This document shows positions 35,101-44,116 of a stretch of DNA of 64,000 bases, piece after piece; position 1 is the first letter of the stretch, and each line of letters begins with the position of its first letter. The position numbers were made by a program, and so were the translations under genes. The notes under the pieces were generated by a model. The model worked only from the letters and a program-made list of their open reading frames with translations, was not told where the DNA came from and made no database searches. Source of the stretch: Hyalangium versicolor (GTDB lineage: Bacteria; Myxococcota; Myxococcia; Myxococcales; Myxococcaceae); contig NZ_JAHXBF010000005.1 in the NCBI RefSeq assembly GCF_020103695.1, positions 62,001 to 126,000 of the forward strand. The letters run 5' to 3'.

Positions 35101-38100
35101 CTTGTTGCCCTCCTCGTTGGTGGCGTCGCTCGTCTCAGTGGCCCGGACCACGTAGTAGTACTTCGCCGCGTTGGTCAGGTTCAGGTCGTCATTGAAGCTG
35201 GTGCCACTGATGCCCGTGGCGATCTTGTTGGCGATCGACGGGGTGAAGCCCGGGGTGGTGCTGCGGTACACCGAGTAGCTCAGGGTGCCGCCGCACGTAG
35301 CCGTCGCGTCCGCCCAGGTGATCGTGTTGGAGCAGGTGGAGGCCGCGCCGTTGGTCGCCGCCGCGATGCCCGCGAAGGTCGGCTTCAGCTTGCACACGCC
35401 GGTGGCCGTGGCGGACACCTCGACGGAGTTGGTCGACTCGGCGCACGCCACGCCACGCACCACGTAGTAGTAGGTGATGCCGCGGGACACGTCCTCATCC
35501 ACGAACTCGGTACCCGTCTCCACGGTCGCCACGCGGGTGTACGGGCCGCCCGCGGTGGTGGAACGGTAGACGGTGTACTTGGCGGCGCCGTTGTCGTCCC
35601 ACTTGATCTGGACGTGGTTGGCGCCCAGGTCCGTGGCCGTCACATTGGTGGGCACCTCGCCCCGCTCGTCGCAGGAGTTGTACACCACCAGGGCGAAGTC
35701 CTGGTCCAGCGTGGCCGCATTGCCCGGCACGCCGTCCGAGTTGATGTTGGAGGCCGTCACCGTGACGGTGAAGTCGCCCTCCACGCCCGCGGGCAGGAAC
35801 ACGCTCTCCACGTTGTTCTTGTCGTCCGCCGTGCCACCCTCAACGGAGTTGGCGCCGGTGAACACGTTGCCCTTGTAGGTGTGGCCGCCAACCGTGACGG
35901 CCAGGTCCAGGTTGTTCTTCCACGCGCCGCCGGTGGTGGAGCCCGGCGCGTCCGTCCACGCCAGGGTGACGCGGAAGGGCAGGCTGGAGTCGGCGATCCC
36001 ACCCTCGAAGGTGCGGGTCTGGCCGGTGGCGGTGAAGGTGTTGGTCTCGACCTGGTCATCGATCAGACGGGGGATGCCGTCGAACGCCATGCCCAGGTTC
36101 ATCATGCCGAAGCCCTGGTTGTTGGACCAGAGGTTGTCGTTGGCGTCCACGCCCGTCATGTAGCGGGCGGAGTTCACCAGGAACGCCTTGGTCATGGCCG
36201 CGCTCGGCGGCGTCATGCCCTGGTTGATGAAGTACTGACGCACCAGCGCCGTGCCACCAGCGACCGCGGGGGTCGAGTGGCTGGTACCGGAGGAGGCCGT
36301 GTACCACTGCTGGCCGGAGGGGAAGAAGTCGCTGCCCGCGCCGGCGCACACGCCCGAGGCGTCAAAGCACGAGAGCGCCTTGCCCAGCGGGTTGGCCGGC
36401 GGGTTGGCGCGCTGGCTCGGATCCTGCGCCACGCCACCGGACACGTGCGTGCCGGGGGCGACGATCTCCGGCTTCTTGCGGCCGTCCGCGGTGGGGCCGC
36501 GGCCGGAGAAGTCGACGATGTCGTTGGCGCTGTTGGCGTCCACGTCAGCGACGCCGCAAGCATCCGCGCCGCCGAAGGCCTGCACGTTCTCCGAGGCGCC
36601 GACGGTGAGGACGTTCTTCGCGGTGCCCGGAGGCGCCACGGAGTTGGCGCCCGGGCCGTTGTTGCCGGCCGCAAACACGATCACCATCTCCTGGTTGCCC
36701 GGCACGTTGGGCTCGTCGAAGCCCGCCTGCTGCGCGTCGCGCACCAGCGAGTCGTACTGCTGGCAGTCGATGTTGTAGGTGTTGCCGCTGGTGTAGCCCC
36801 AGCTGTTGCTGCTGATGCGCATGCCGTCGCGGTAGGCGCGCGACTGCAGATCCTCGTACACCGCGTCGGTCCAGTCCGGCGCGAAGATGACGGATCCGCC
36901 CAGCTTCACGAAGGGCGCCACGCCCAGGCCGTAGGAGTAGCCGTCCGCATCCTGGAAGGGCGCGCCCGTCCGGTTCGTATAGCCGCCGACGATGTGGGCG
37001 TTCAGGGTGCCGTGGCCATCGCAACCCTCGGTCGTGTCACCGCTCGTACCCTCGATGCGGTTGTACACGATGCGGCTGGGGTTGCTGATGTTGCCGCCCG
37101 TGTAGTAGCCGAAGTGGTTGGGCGTCGTGGTGCCGTTGTCCAGACCGCTGTCGGACAAGTCCACGCCGAAGCCGGACGCGGTGAACTGCGCCTGGGTGAA
37201 GCCCTTGGCAGCCAGCCAGTCCAGCCAGCCCGGACCCGTCGGGGCGTTCCCGTTCAGGTGGCCGGAGATGATCATGTTCTGCCGCTCGTCATACTTGCGG
37301 GGCAGGGAGCGCGGCTGGATGGAGAGCACGTCCGGACGGGCGGCGATCTCGTAGAGATCCTTCACCGTCAGGTACGCCACCACGTTCACGTAGCCCTGCG
37401 CCTCGCGGATCGTCCCAGCGCGGTACTGCTTGGCGCGGACCAGATCCAGCGTGGTGCTGTTGGCTTCCTCGTCCTTGACGAGCTGGATGGCGTAGGTGGG
37501 CGTCTCGGCCTTCAGCGCGGACGGATCCAGCTTGTAGTCGTTCAGGTAGTCGCCGGCCCACTGGATGGACCGGGAGTCCGTCAGCTGCTTCTGCAGGCTC
37601 TGCAGCGCGGAGATGTCGCCGTAGACGACGTACGCGTTGTTGGGGATGTAGGTGATGAGCTTGACGCCAGTGGCCTCGAGCTCCTTGACCCACTCTTCCT
37701 TGATGGGGCCGGAGAACTGCACCAGCTTCAGGCTCTTGCCCGAGGCCGGCAGGCTCAGCCCGCGCAACGACTGGCCGTGGCGGGACGCGGTGTTGATCGT
37801 CCCCGCGTTGAGAAGGATGTCGTTGAAGTCGTCGCGCGTCTGGGCTCCCTGGGGGAGAGCCGCCATGGCCTTGTCATCGACCTGCACGACCTTGAAGGAG
37901 CCGTAGTCTGCGATGACCTGGAGGTTCGCACCCTGCTGCTCGAGCTTCTTCGCCTGCTCTGTGCTGAGCTGTACCTTGTGCGTCGTCAGTTGCGTACGGT
38001 CGGCCTCGCTGGTGTAGTCCTTCGCGGGCGCCTTCTCGGCATCCGCGCAGGCCATCAGCGACACCATCCCGACCAGCCCGAGCACGCGAGTGCTCTTGGC

Positions 38101-38142
38101 TCGGAAACCCATCCCGGGCTTCCGGGTTGCTGAGTTCGTCAT
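32167..38142 (-). CDS. Giant subtilisin-like (S8) protease with lipobox, Ig-like modules and MYXO-CTERM tail
   Basis: A 1991-aa protein from the ATG at 38142; an ATG at 38160 is an alternative. The signal ends VGMVSLMACADAEKAP with lipobox L-M-A-C. A long propeptide precedes the S8 domain with triad D331 (DLSDSGLDNG), H377 (CDGHGTLNAH), oxyanion N494 (FAAGNNGPG) and S621 (SSGTSHSTPAVAGG). Next come a P-domain-like beta region, two FN3-like repeats (AKYTVYRSTTAGGPYTRVAT; YSVYRSTTPGF), a MAM/CUB-like domain (YFDDLDSNRPTDAAAYWIAT), then several Ig-like modules. The end, CGCGATSSTDAG + hydrophobic segment + GRRRKAA, is a MYXO-CTERM signal. It probably acts at the cell surface or outside in proteolysis or predation. 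Confidence 0.93.
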   Translation of the reverse strand: MTNSATRKPGMGFRAKSTRVLGLVGMVSLMACADAEKAPAKDYTSEADRTQLTTHKVQLSTEQAKKLEQQGANLQVIADYGSFKVVQVDDKAMAALPQGAQTRDDFNDILLNAGTINTASRHGQSLRGLSLPASGKSLKLVQFSGPIKEEWVKELEATGVKLITYIPNNAYVVYGDISALQSLQKQLTDSRSIQWAGDYLNDYKLDPSALKAETPTYAIQLVKDEEANSTTLDLVRAKQYRAGTIREAQGYVNVVAYLTVKDLYEIAARPDVLSIQPRSLPRKYDERQNMIISGHLNGNAPTGPGWLDWLAAKGFTQAQFTASGFGVDLSDSGLDNGTTTPNHFGYYTGGNISNPSRIVYNRIEGTSGDTTEGCDGHGTLNAHIVGGYTNRTGAPFQDADGYSYGLGVAPFVKLGGSVIFAPDWTDAVYEDLQSRAYRDGMRISSNSWGYTSGNTYNIDCQQYDSLVRDAQQAGFDEPNVPGNQEMVIVFAAGNNGPGANSVAPPGTAKNVLTVGASENVQAFGGADACGVADVDANSANDIVDFSGRGPTADGRKKPEIVAPGTHVSGGVAQDPSQRANPPANPLGKALSCFDASGVCAGAGSDFFPSGQQWYTASSGTSHSTPAVAGGTALVRQYFINQGMTPPSAAMTKAFLVNSARYMTGVDANDNLWSNNQGFGMMNLGMAFDGIPRLIDDQVETNTFTATGQTRTFEGGIADSSLPFRVTLAWTDAPGSTTGGAWKNNLDLAVTVGGHTYKGNVFTGANSVEGGTADDKNNVESVFLPAGVEGDFTVTVTASNINSDGVPGNAATLDQDFALVVYNSCDERGEVPTNVTATDLGANHVQIKWDDNGAAKYTVYRSTTAGGPYTRVATVETGTEFVDEDVSRGITYYYVVRGVACAESTNSVEVSATATGVCKLKPTFAGIAAATNGAASTCSNTITWADATATCGGTLSYSVYRSTTPGFTPSIANKIATGISGTSFNDDLNLTNAAKYYYVVRATETSDATNEEGNKVEKSAVPTGAVSTGLSYFDDLDSNRPTDAAAYWIATTQSGTAGTINITTNCHYQSATKAYRFGAASATCGGSYPISTQATLSLGGDGTTAGINGFEIPASTLNPTMSFNLWYTTEDQYDGAWLVYSTASATGPWTAVSDVVSATAPYVSAGGYDNVLKSSTTTRIWTKTNNGANGSLKAVTVNLTALAGQKVWFGFKFHSDISQTYEGVYIDDVRLSAPAYGSCTTNTPPPGPAVTYRITNLPTPVGAGDAVTFDVTALDAVGQTATGYTGSATFTSTDAQAQLPSATPFTAGQATGVPVSFRTLGNQTITASDSSDPAITGSASTTITAGAPVELTIVSQPSNAKAGHALSPAVSVGMKDQFGNVVSTGSNAITVTLGNNPGGATLAGATTVAAVGGVATFFDLALDKVGEGYTLVFSSDGLTGITSASFNITPDAPAKMGYVAQPTTAKAGDAIAPPVQLLILDQFDNPTDASVKVGITLGENTYGGQLSGTITVEAVGGVATFSDLSIDKVGTGYKLISYADGLENAESDGFDITPADPYRVIIDVQPSDAVAGAAISPAVKATVLDRFDNIATQATDPVSAALGSNPNGAKLRGTTNVNPVSGVATFSDLAVSKEGLNYTLVIGSRKLYSATSVGFDVTPRSGGSVDKLAFKPSSDKVEAGKPLTIEVELQDAQGHVLTGATDAVTLKLGEGPTGSQLFGTTTVAAVNGVAKFADLSAHKAGGGYTLVASATGFDNATSAAFAVTPSEAASFTVSLPASVTAGEETTISATAVDAYGNTASSYAGAVTVSSSDSAASFSSTATFVDGVLNNFKVTFKSSGLKTITFTDAAKASLTSSVKTNVTAFGQPTVTVTDPEGGKEVSGKVNVTAEGAVASGTTLTKIAIFVDGAEIASGTDAKVTGSWDSDSAQGGTHVITAVITDGAGNSVTSAPVIVSTEIDSGCGCGATSSTDAGIYLGLLVLARYALGRRRKAA
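32850..34110 (-). repeat. Four tandem Ig-like modules of about 315 bp in the subtilisin gene
   Basis: Four modules of about 105 residues follow one another at near-constant spacing. Each carries a QPSNAKAG/QPTTAKAG-like opening, a DQFDN/DQFGN/DRFDN turn, a GVATFSDL-type strand (near 33580, 33265, 33900 and, as GVAKFADL, 32955) and an ITPADP/VTPRSG-like end. Degenerate copies flank the array on both sides. This is internal duplication within one gene. Confidence 0.8.
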
Positions 38143-38269
38143 GTGTTTTTGCCCCGACATCCGAGCGCGGCAATGGATGAGCGTGATCCACACGCGCTCG
38201 ATGCGGACCCGGCGGAATGAGCACCCAAGGAGGGGTCAAAGGGCACTCATCCCACGCGGGACCCGTAAC

Positions 38270-38302
38270 ATGTTCGGCCTCCAAATTTCAAATGGCGAAC
38301 AT
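38270..38302. promoter_or_regulatory. Inverted repeat in the divergent spacer
   Basis: ATGTTCG (38270-38276) and CGAACAT (38296-38302) are perfectly inverted, separated by 19 bases that include an A/T-rich AAATTTCAAAT core, unusual in this GC-rich DNA. It lies between the subtilisin gene and the divergent gene at 38385. It could be a regulator binding site; chance is not excluded. Confidence 0.3.
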
Positions 38303-38384
38303 TTCTTCGGGGGTTCGTGTCCCGGATGTGGGATCTGGCGGAATAGGGATTCTCGCTTACTGAGAGAGCAGGGCAGAGGAAGAC

Positions 38385-38912
38385 ATGGACTCGCACTACG
38401 ATCAGGTGATGAAGGCCCGGGAGTCGGCGCAGGCGGGAACGCGGCTGTACTTCGCGTACTCGACGATCCTGGACCGGGCCGCGTTTGAGGAGTGGCGATC
38501 GCAACACAGCTACGATTTCTTCCAGTTGCCAGAGGGGAAGCTGGCCGAGGCGCTGGAGGTGGACCTCGTCTACGACTTCCCGTCGCGGTGGTGGGGCGGA
38601 CGCGTGGCGGGGTTGGCGGATGCGCCGGGCCGGAGCGTGTTCGGCAGGCTCTTCGAGATCCCGGGCAAGGACTGGCCCATCATCCAGCACAAGGAAGGCT
38701 TCGTGACGGGCATGTGCGTGGAGCGGCCGGTGCGCGTGCGCCTGGAGGGCCAGGCGGGGCAGCTCGTGGAGGCCACGGCGTTCACCACCTCGCCGCGGCG
38801 TGCCTCCACCGAGGGCCCGGTGAGCCCTCGCTTCATCGAAGCCCTGGTGCGAGGCGCCGAGAGCGCGGGGCTCCCGGCCGCCTACGTGGAGCGGCTGCGC
38901 CGAGGCGAGTAG
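38385..38912 (+). CDS. Gamma-glutamylcyclotransferase-like (AIG2) protein
   Basis: A 175-aa protein from the ATG at 38385 (GAGGAA upstream). TRLYFAYSTILDRAAFEEWR corresponds to the YFAYGSNL signature of the gamma-glutamylcyclotransferase fold with Ser-Thr in place of Gly-Ser-Asn. GRSVFGRLFEIPGKDWPIIQ and the following KEGFVTGMCVERPVRV are in the right place for the barrel and the catalytic Glu. Known enzymes release 5-oxoproline from gamma-glutamyl dipeptides or amines, but many members are uncharacterised. It converges on glgB with a gap of 6 bases. Confidence 0.75.
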   Translation: MDSHYDQVMKARESAQAGTRLYFAYSTILDRAAFEEWRSQHSYDFFQLPEGKLAEALEVDLVYDFPSRWWGGRVAGLADAPGRSVFGRLFEIPGKDWPIIQHKEGFVTGMCVERPVRVRLEGQAGQLVEATAFTTSPRRASTEGPVSPRFIEALVRGAESAGLPAAYVERLRRGE

Positions 38913-38918
38913 GCAGGC

Positions 38919-41120
38919 TCAGCCCGGGATGAACCAGACCACCGAGAGGGGCGGGAGCGTCAGCGCGGCCGACGCATCCTGCCCATCCCACGGCTGGGCC
39001 TCGGTCTGGATCAGCCCCATGTTCCCCACGCCCGAGCCGCCGTAGTTGGCGGCGTCGCTGTTGAGCACTTCCTGGTAGGTGCCCACGCGGGGGAAGCCGA
39101 CCCGGTAGCTCTCGCGCACGACGGGGGCGAGGTTGGCCACGCACACCACGTGGCGCCCTGGGGTGCGCGAGCGCCGGACGAAGGCGAACACGTTCGAGGA
39201 CGCCGAGTCCGGCTGCAACCACTGGAAGCCCATGGGCTCGTTGTCCGCGTCATACAGAGCGGGCACGTCCCGGTAGATGCGATTGAGATCCGACACCATG
39301 CTCTGGATGCCCTTGTGCCCCGGATCCTCGAGCAGGTGCCAGTCCAGGCTGCGATCGCTGCTCCACTCGGAGTGCTGACCGAACTCGCCGCCCATGAAGA
39401 GCAGCTTCTTGCCCGGGTGCGCCCACATCCAGGCCAGCAGCGAGCGCAGGTTGGCGCGCTTCTGCCACGGATCTCCCGGCATCTTCCCGTAGAGCGAGCC
39501 CTTGCCGTGCACCACCTCGTCATGGCTCAGCGGCAGCATGAAGTGCTCGCTGAAGGCGTAGAGCAGGCCGAACGTCATGTTGTTGTGGTGGTACTGGCGG
39601 AAGATGGGGTCCTTCGAGAAGTAGAGCAGGGTGTCGTGCATCCACCCCATGTTCCACTTGAAGTGGAAGCCCAGGCCGCCGTCCTTCACCGGCTGGCTCA
39701 CCTTGGGCCACGCCGTGGACTCCTCGGCAATCACCACCACACCCGCGTGCTTGCGGCTGATGGTGTCGTTCAGCTCACGCAGGAAGGCGATAGCCTCCTC
39801 GTTCTCGCGGCCGCCCCAGCGGTTGGGCACCCACTCGCCCGCGCGCCGGCTGTAGTCCAGATAGAGCATGGAGGCCACCGCGTCCACGCGCAGGCCGTCC
39901 ACGTGGTACTCCTCGAGCCAGAACAGCGCGTTGGAGATGAGGAAGTTGCGCACCTCGTTGCGGCCGAAGTTGAAGACCAGGGTGCCCCAGTCCGGCTGCG
40001 TGCCCTGCCGCGGATCGGCGTGCTCGTAGAGCGCCGTGCCGTCGAACTTGCCCAGCGCGTGCGCGTCCTTGGGGAAGTGGCCCGGAACCCAGTCGACGAT
40101 CACGCCGATGCCCTGCTCGTGCAGGTGGTTGATCAGGAAGCGCAGATCATCCGGGTGTCCGAAGCGGGCGCTGGGCGCGAAGTAGTTGCCCACCTGGTAG
40201 CCCCACGAGGGGCCATAGGGGTGCTCGGCCACCGGCAGGAACTCCACGTGCGTGAAGCCCGTGGCCTTGATGTAGTCGCTCAGCGCGGGGGCCAGCTCCC
40301 GGTACGTCATCGGCCGGTCGCCGTCCTCCACGATGCGGCGCCACGAGCCCATGTGGATCTCGTACACGCTCCAGGGTTTCTGCGTGGGCTCGCCCTCGGC
40401 GCGCTTGCTCATCCACGCTTCGTCCGTCCACGTGAAGCGGTGGAGATCGTGCACTACGGACGCGGTGGCCGGAGGCACCTCCGTGCGGAAGGCGAACGGA
40501 TCCGACTTGAGCAGCGGCGGGCCGCCGTGGTTGGGCCGGATCTCGAACTTGTACCGGGTGCCCTCGCCGACCTCGGGGATGAACAGCTCCCAGATGCCCG
40601 AGGCGCCCATGCGCCGCATGGCGTGAAGGCGCCCGTCCCAATTGTTGAAGTCACCCACCACGGACACGCCGGCCGCCGTGGGCGCCCAGACCGCGAAGGA
40701 CACCCCAGCCACCCCGTTGTGGTGGATGAGGTGCGCGCCCATGCGCTCCCAGAGCTTCTCGTGACGGCCCTCGCCCGCGTAGTACAGGTCCAGCTCTCCA
40801 ATCGTGGGCAGGAAGCTGTACGGATCGCGCAGGGTGAAGGACTTGCCGCCCGGGTACTCCACCTCGAGCAGGTAGTTGAAGAGATCGGTGCGGCCGTTGA
40901 GCCGGGCCTCGAAGACACCATCCCGGCGTTTCTCCATGGAGATGCGCCCGCCGAAAGCGGGCACCACGTGGAGGGCGGTGGCGTTCGGACGGAAGGCGCG
41001 CACGACCACGCCATCTCCGTCCGGGTGGATGCCGAGCACCCGGTGGGGTTCCGGGTGCCGCAACTCGATGATCTGCTGGATCTCCGCGTCGATCTGCTGC
41101 CGGTCAGCGGGCTTCTTCAC
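38919..41120 (-). CDS. glgB: 1,4-alpha-glucan branching enzyme
   Basis: A 733-aa GH13 enzyme from the GTG at 41120, overlapping the TGA of mak (GTGA). Domains: an N1 and a CBM48 module (SFAVWAPTAAGVSVVGDFNN, WDGRLHAMRRMGASGIWELF), the (beta/alpha)8 barrel with DWVPGHFPKD, nucleophile D413 in GLRVDAVASMLYLDYSR and acid/base E466 in VVIAEESTAWP, and LPLSHDEVVHGKGSL, then the C-terminal beta domain. It creates alpha-1,6 branches in the linear glucan produced by GlgE. Full length, no lesions. Last gene of a four-gene leftward operon. Confidence 0.97.
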   Translation of the reverse strand: MKKPADRQQIDAEIQQIIELRHPEPHRVLGIHPDGDGVVVRAFRPNATALHVVPAFGGRISMEKRRDGVFEARLNGRTDLFNYLLEVEYPGGKSFTLRDPYSFLPTIGELDLYYAGEGRHEKLWERMGAHLIHHNGVAGVSFAVWAPTAAGVSVVGDFNNWDGRLHAMRRMGASGIWELFIPEVGEGTRYKFEIRPNHGGPPLLKSDPFAFRTEVPPATASVVHDLHRFTWTDEAWMSKRAEGEPTQKPWSVYEIHMGSWRRIVEDGDRPMTYRELAPALSDYIKATGFTHVEFLPVAEHPYGPSWGYQVGNYFAPSARFGHPDDLRFLINHLHEQGIGVIVDWVPGHFPKDAHALGKFDGTALYEHADPRQGTQPDWGTLVFNFGRNEVRNFLISNALFWLEEYHVDGLRVDAVASMLYLDYSRRAGEWVPNRWGGRENEEAIAFLRELNDTISRKHAGVVVIAEESTAWPKVSQPVKDGGLGFHFKWNMGWMHDTLLYFSKDPIFRQYHHNNMTFGLLYAFSEHFMLPLSHDEVVHGKGSLYGKMPGDPWQKRANLRSLLAWMWAHPGKKLLFMGGEFGQHSEWSSDRSLDWHLLEDPGHKGIQSMVSDLNRIYRDVPALYDADNEPMGFQWLQPDSASSNVFAFVRRSRTPGRHVVCVANLAPVVRESYRVGFPRVGTYQEVLNSDAANYGGSGVGNMGLIQTEAQPWDGQDASAALTLPPLSVVWFIPG

Positions 41121-42451
41121 TTCGGCTCCTCCATCCGCAAGAGGGCCTGGACGGGGATGCGCACCCAGTCCGGGCGGTTCTGAAGCTCATACCGCACTTC
41201 GTAGAGCAGCTTTTCCAATTCGAAGGCGCGCAACATCACCCAGAAGGTGGCGTCGTCCGCCGGGAGGAAAGCCGCGCCGCGCGTGGCCTCGCGGTAGCCC
41301 TCCAGGAACGCGTCTCGCGAGGGCGCCATGCGCGGGGTGGGCGGGTTGCCCTCCAGCAGCACGGTGGCCTCGGCATAGTCGAACGAGCGCAGCATCCCCG
41401 CCACGTCCCGCAGCGGCGAGTACTTCTCCCGCCGTTGGGTGAAGGTGCGGGACGGCTCACCCTCGAAGTCGAAGATGATCCACTGGCCGTCCGTTCGCAG
41501 CACCTGGCCCAGGTGCAGATCGCCATGGATGCGGATCTTCTGTCCAGAGGGCGCCACGCGTGCCAGTCGCCGCGCGTGCTCCAGCAGCCGCTCGCGCTGG
41601 TTCTCGAGGTCCGCGTGCAGGCGGCCCGCGTCGGCCAGCGTCACCCCGAGCTCGCCCATGATGGACGCGCTCCAGCGCTGCAGATCCTCTTGCAGCACCG
41701 GCTCCGGAGCGAAGTCCGGCTCCTGGGGATCCGAGGACAGGGCTCGATGCAGCTCGCCCAGGCGCCGGCCCAGGTCTCGCATCTCTTCCAGGAAGGAATC
41801 CTCCAGCGTGCCCGGCTTGCGGAAGCGGTCCAGCGTGTACTTCCAACCGTCCACCGCGTTCGTGATGAAGCGGTGCACCAGGGCCGTGGTGCCCCCGGAG
41901 ACGCCCTCCAGGTGCAGCGCGCCCAGCAGCGTGGGGTTGGAACGGAACGCGGTACGTGTGGCGAGGAAGCGCCCCATCTCGTACTCGGGGTTCACCCCGG
42001 CCTCCAGCTTGCGGATGATCTTGAGGATCACCTTCTCGCCGATGACAACGGAGGTGTTGCTCTGCTCCACCATGAGCCGCCGAACGGGGATGGGCTCGGG
42101 CAGGGACAGCATGCTCTCCGGGGTGTTGAGCCACTCGCCCCGGAGCTTTCCGGAGGCGGAGTTCACCTCGCGCTTCTCGCGGATGATCTGGAAGAGGGCG
42201 CGCAGGCACTCCACGTCCTCGAGCGCGTCATGGATGCCGTCCGCCATGGGCTTCACGGGCAGCAGGTAGCGCTCGGATTTGCCCAACTCGTACAGCACCT
42301 CGACGACGGCGAGGCTGAAGGCGCAGGAGCCGAAGTCCAGCGTGGCGTGATCCACCACGGACACGGACTTGATGGGCCACGCCTTGCCGCTGAACCAGCG
42401 CTGGTGCTTGAGATACTCGGGGAGCTTTGCGAGGTCCACGGGTGTCGTCAC
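41117..42451 (-). CDS. mak: Maltokinase
   Basis: A 444-aa kinase from the GTG at 42451, overlapping the TGA of treS. The N-terminal cap ([20 protein letters not shown]) is typical of Mak/Pep2. The APH-like fold shows [20 protein letters not shown] for ATP binding, the catalytic loop [14 protein letters not shown] and the Mg-binding [11 protein letters not shown]. It phosphorylates maltose from TreS to maltose 1-phosphate, the GlgE donor. In many actinobacteria treS and mak are fused; here they are separate but translationally coupled. The upstream in-frame extension is a shadow of treS and was excluded. Confidence 0.95.
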   Translation of the reverse strand: MTTPVDLAKLPEYLKHQRWFSGKAWPIKSVSVVDHATLDFGSCAFSLAVVEVLYELGKSERYLLPVKPMADGIHDALEDVECLRALFQIIREKREVNSASGKLRGEWLNTPESMLSLPEPIPVRRLMVEQSNTSVVIGEKVILKIIRKLEAGVNPEYEMGRFLATRTAFRSNPTLLGALHLEGVSGGTTALVHRFITNAVDGWKYTLDRFRKPGTLEDSFLEEMRDLGRRLGELHRALSSDPQEPDFAPEPVLQEDLQRWSASIMGELGVTLADAGRLHADLENQRERLLEHARRLARVAPSGQKIRIHGDLHLGQVLRTDGQWIIFDFEGEPSRTFTQRREKYSPLRDVAGMLRSFDYAEATVLLEGNPPTPRMAPSRDAFLEGYREATRGAAFLPADDATFWVMLRAFELEKLLYEVRYELQNRPDWVRIPVQALLRMEEPK

Positions 42452-44103
42452 GAGGTCGTCCTTCCGGGAAGGGGTTTCTCCAGCCGGAACCAGAGGAACA
42501 TGTAGGGGCCCAACGACAGTTGGTACGGCAGCGACGAGATGCGCGGGAAGTCCGTTTCGCCCATCAACTCCACGGGCACGCAGCCCTCCCACTCGCGCAG
42601 ATCCAGGACGACCGGCTGCGCGAAGCGCGAGAGGTTGCAGATGATGAGGATGGTCTGCCCCTGCCACTCGCGGGTGAAGGCCAGCACGCGGCGGTTGTCC
42701 GGGTTGACGAAGCGCAGCTTGCCCAGCGCGAAGGCCGGGTAGCGCTGGCGCACCTTGATGAGCCGCTTCACCCAGTGCAGCAGCGACGTCTTGATACGCT
42801 CTTGGGCCTCCACGTTGATGGCCTGGTAGCCGTACACCGGATCGGAGATCACCGGAGCGAACAGCCGCGCGTTGTCGGCCCGGCTGAAGCCCGAGTTGCG
42901 GTCTCCCGTCCACTGCATGGGCGTGCGCACGCCGTTGCGATCGCCCAGGTAGATGTTGTCTCCCATGCCGATCTCGTCGCCGTAGTACATGACGGGCGTA
43001 CCGGGCAGGGTGAACAGCAGGCTGTGCATCAGCTCGATGCGGCGCCGGCCGTTGTCCATCAGCGGGGCCAGGCGGCGGCGGATGCCGAGGTTGATCCGCA
43101 TCCGGGGGTCCATCGCGTACTCCCGGTACATGTAGTCGCGGTCCTCGTCCGTCACCATCTCGAGCGTCAGCTCATCATGGTTGCGCAGGAAGATGGCCCA
43201 CTGACAGTTCTCCGGGATGTCTGGTGTCTGCTGGAGGATCTCCACGATGGGGGTGCGGTCCTCCTTGCGCACGGCCATGAAGAGGCGGGGCATCACCGGG
43301 AAGTGGAAGCCCATGTTGAACTCGTCGCCGTCGCCGAAGTAGACGCGCACGTCCGCGGGCCACTGGTTGGCCTCGGCCAGCAGCATCTTGTTCGGGTACT
43401 CGGCGTCGATCGCCTTGCGCAGGCGCTTGAGGAAGGCGTGCGTCTCCGGGAGGTTCTCGCAGTTGGTACCCTCTCGCTCGAAGAGGTAGGGCACCGCGTC
43501 GCACCGGAACCCGTCCACGCCCATGTTCATCCAGAAGCGCATGACGTCCAGCATGGCGTCCTGCACCGCTGGGTTGTCGTAGTTGAGGTCCGGCTGGTGG
43601 CTGAAGAAGCGGTGCCAGAAGTACTGCTTGGCCACTGGATCCCACGTCCAGTTGGAGCGCTCGGTGTCCAGGAAGATGATGCGCGTGCCCTTGTACTTGT
43701 CGTCCGTGTCGCTCCACACGTACCAGTCGCGCTTGGGGCTCTTGGGATCGCGGCGGGACTCCTGGAACCAGGGGTGCTGATCGCTGGTGTGGTTCACCAC
43801 CAGCTCGGTGATGATGCGGATGCCGCGCGAGTGGGCGGCCTCCACCAGCCGCTGGAAGTCCGCCAGCGTGCCGTAGTCCGGATGGACGGCGTAGTAGTCC
43901 GCGATGTCGTAGCCGTCGTCTCGCAGGGGCGAGGGGTAGTGGGGCAGCAGCCAGAGGCAGTCCACCCCCAGGTCCTGCAGGTACGGCAGTTTCTCGATGA
44001 GGCCTGGGATGTCCCCGTGGCCGTCCGCGTTCGAGTCATGGAACGCGCGGATGTGAACCTCGTAGATGAGGGCCTTCTTGTACCAAAGCGGGTCCTGTTC
44101 CAT
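42448..44103 (-). CDS. treS: Trehalose synthase (maltose alpha-D-glucosyltransferase)
   Basis: A 551-aa GH13 enzyme from the ATG at 44103 with GAGAGG upstream, beginning [20 protein letters not shown]. Signatures: [35 protein letters not shown], nucleophile D202 in [14 protein letters not shown], acid/base E244 in [12 protein letters not shown], and [14 protein letters not shown]. It interconverts trehalose and maltose. Its length is normal for stand-alone TreS. It starts 13 bases after glgE ends and overlaps mak by four bases. Confidence 0.96.
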   Translation of the reverse strand: MEQDPLWYKKALIYEVHIRAFHDSNADGHGDIPGLIEKLPYLQDLGVDCLWLLPHYPSPLRDDGYDIADYYAVHPDYGTLADFQRLVEAAHSRGIRIITELVVNHTSDQHPWFQESRRDPKSPKRDWYVWSDTDDKYKGTRIIFLDTERSNWTWDPVAKQYFWHRFFSHQPDLNYDNPAVQDAMLDVMRFWMNMGVDGFRCDAVPYLFEREGTNCENLPETHAFLKRLRKAIDAEYPNKMLLAEANQWPADVRVYFGDGDEFNMGFHFPVMPRLFMAVRKEDRTPIVEILQQTPDIPENCQWAIFLRNHDELTLEMVTDEDRDYMYREYAMDPRMRINLGIRRRLAPLMDNGRRRIELMHSLLFTLPGTPVMYYGDEIGMGDNIYLGDRNGVRTPMQWTGDRNSGFSRADNARLFAPVISDPVYGYQAINVEAQERIKTSLLHWVKRLIKVRQRYPAFALGKLRFVNPDNRRVLAFTREWQGQTILIICNLSRFAQPVVLDLREWEGCVPVELMGETDFPRISSLPYQLSLGPYMFLWFRLEKPLPGRTTS

Positions 44104-44116
44104 ACGCCTCTCGGTG

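Noticed and set aside
32350..38133. A plus-strand open frame of 1927 codons antisense to the subtilisin gene
   Set aside because: It is the shadow of strong third-position G/C bias in the real minus-strand gene. It has Arg/Gly/His-rich composition, no domain, no ribosome-binding site, and the minus frame has a complete protease with signal peptide and tail.
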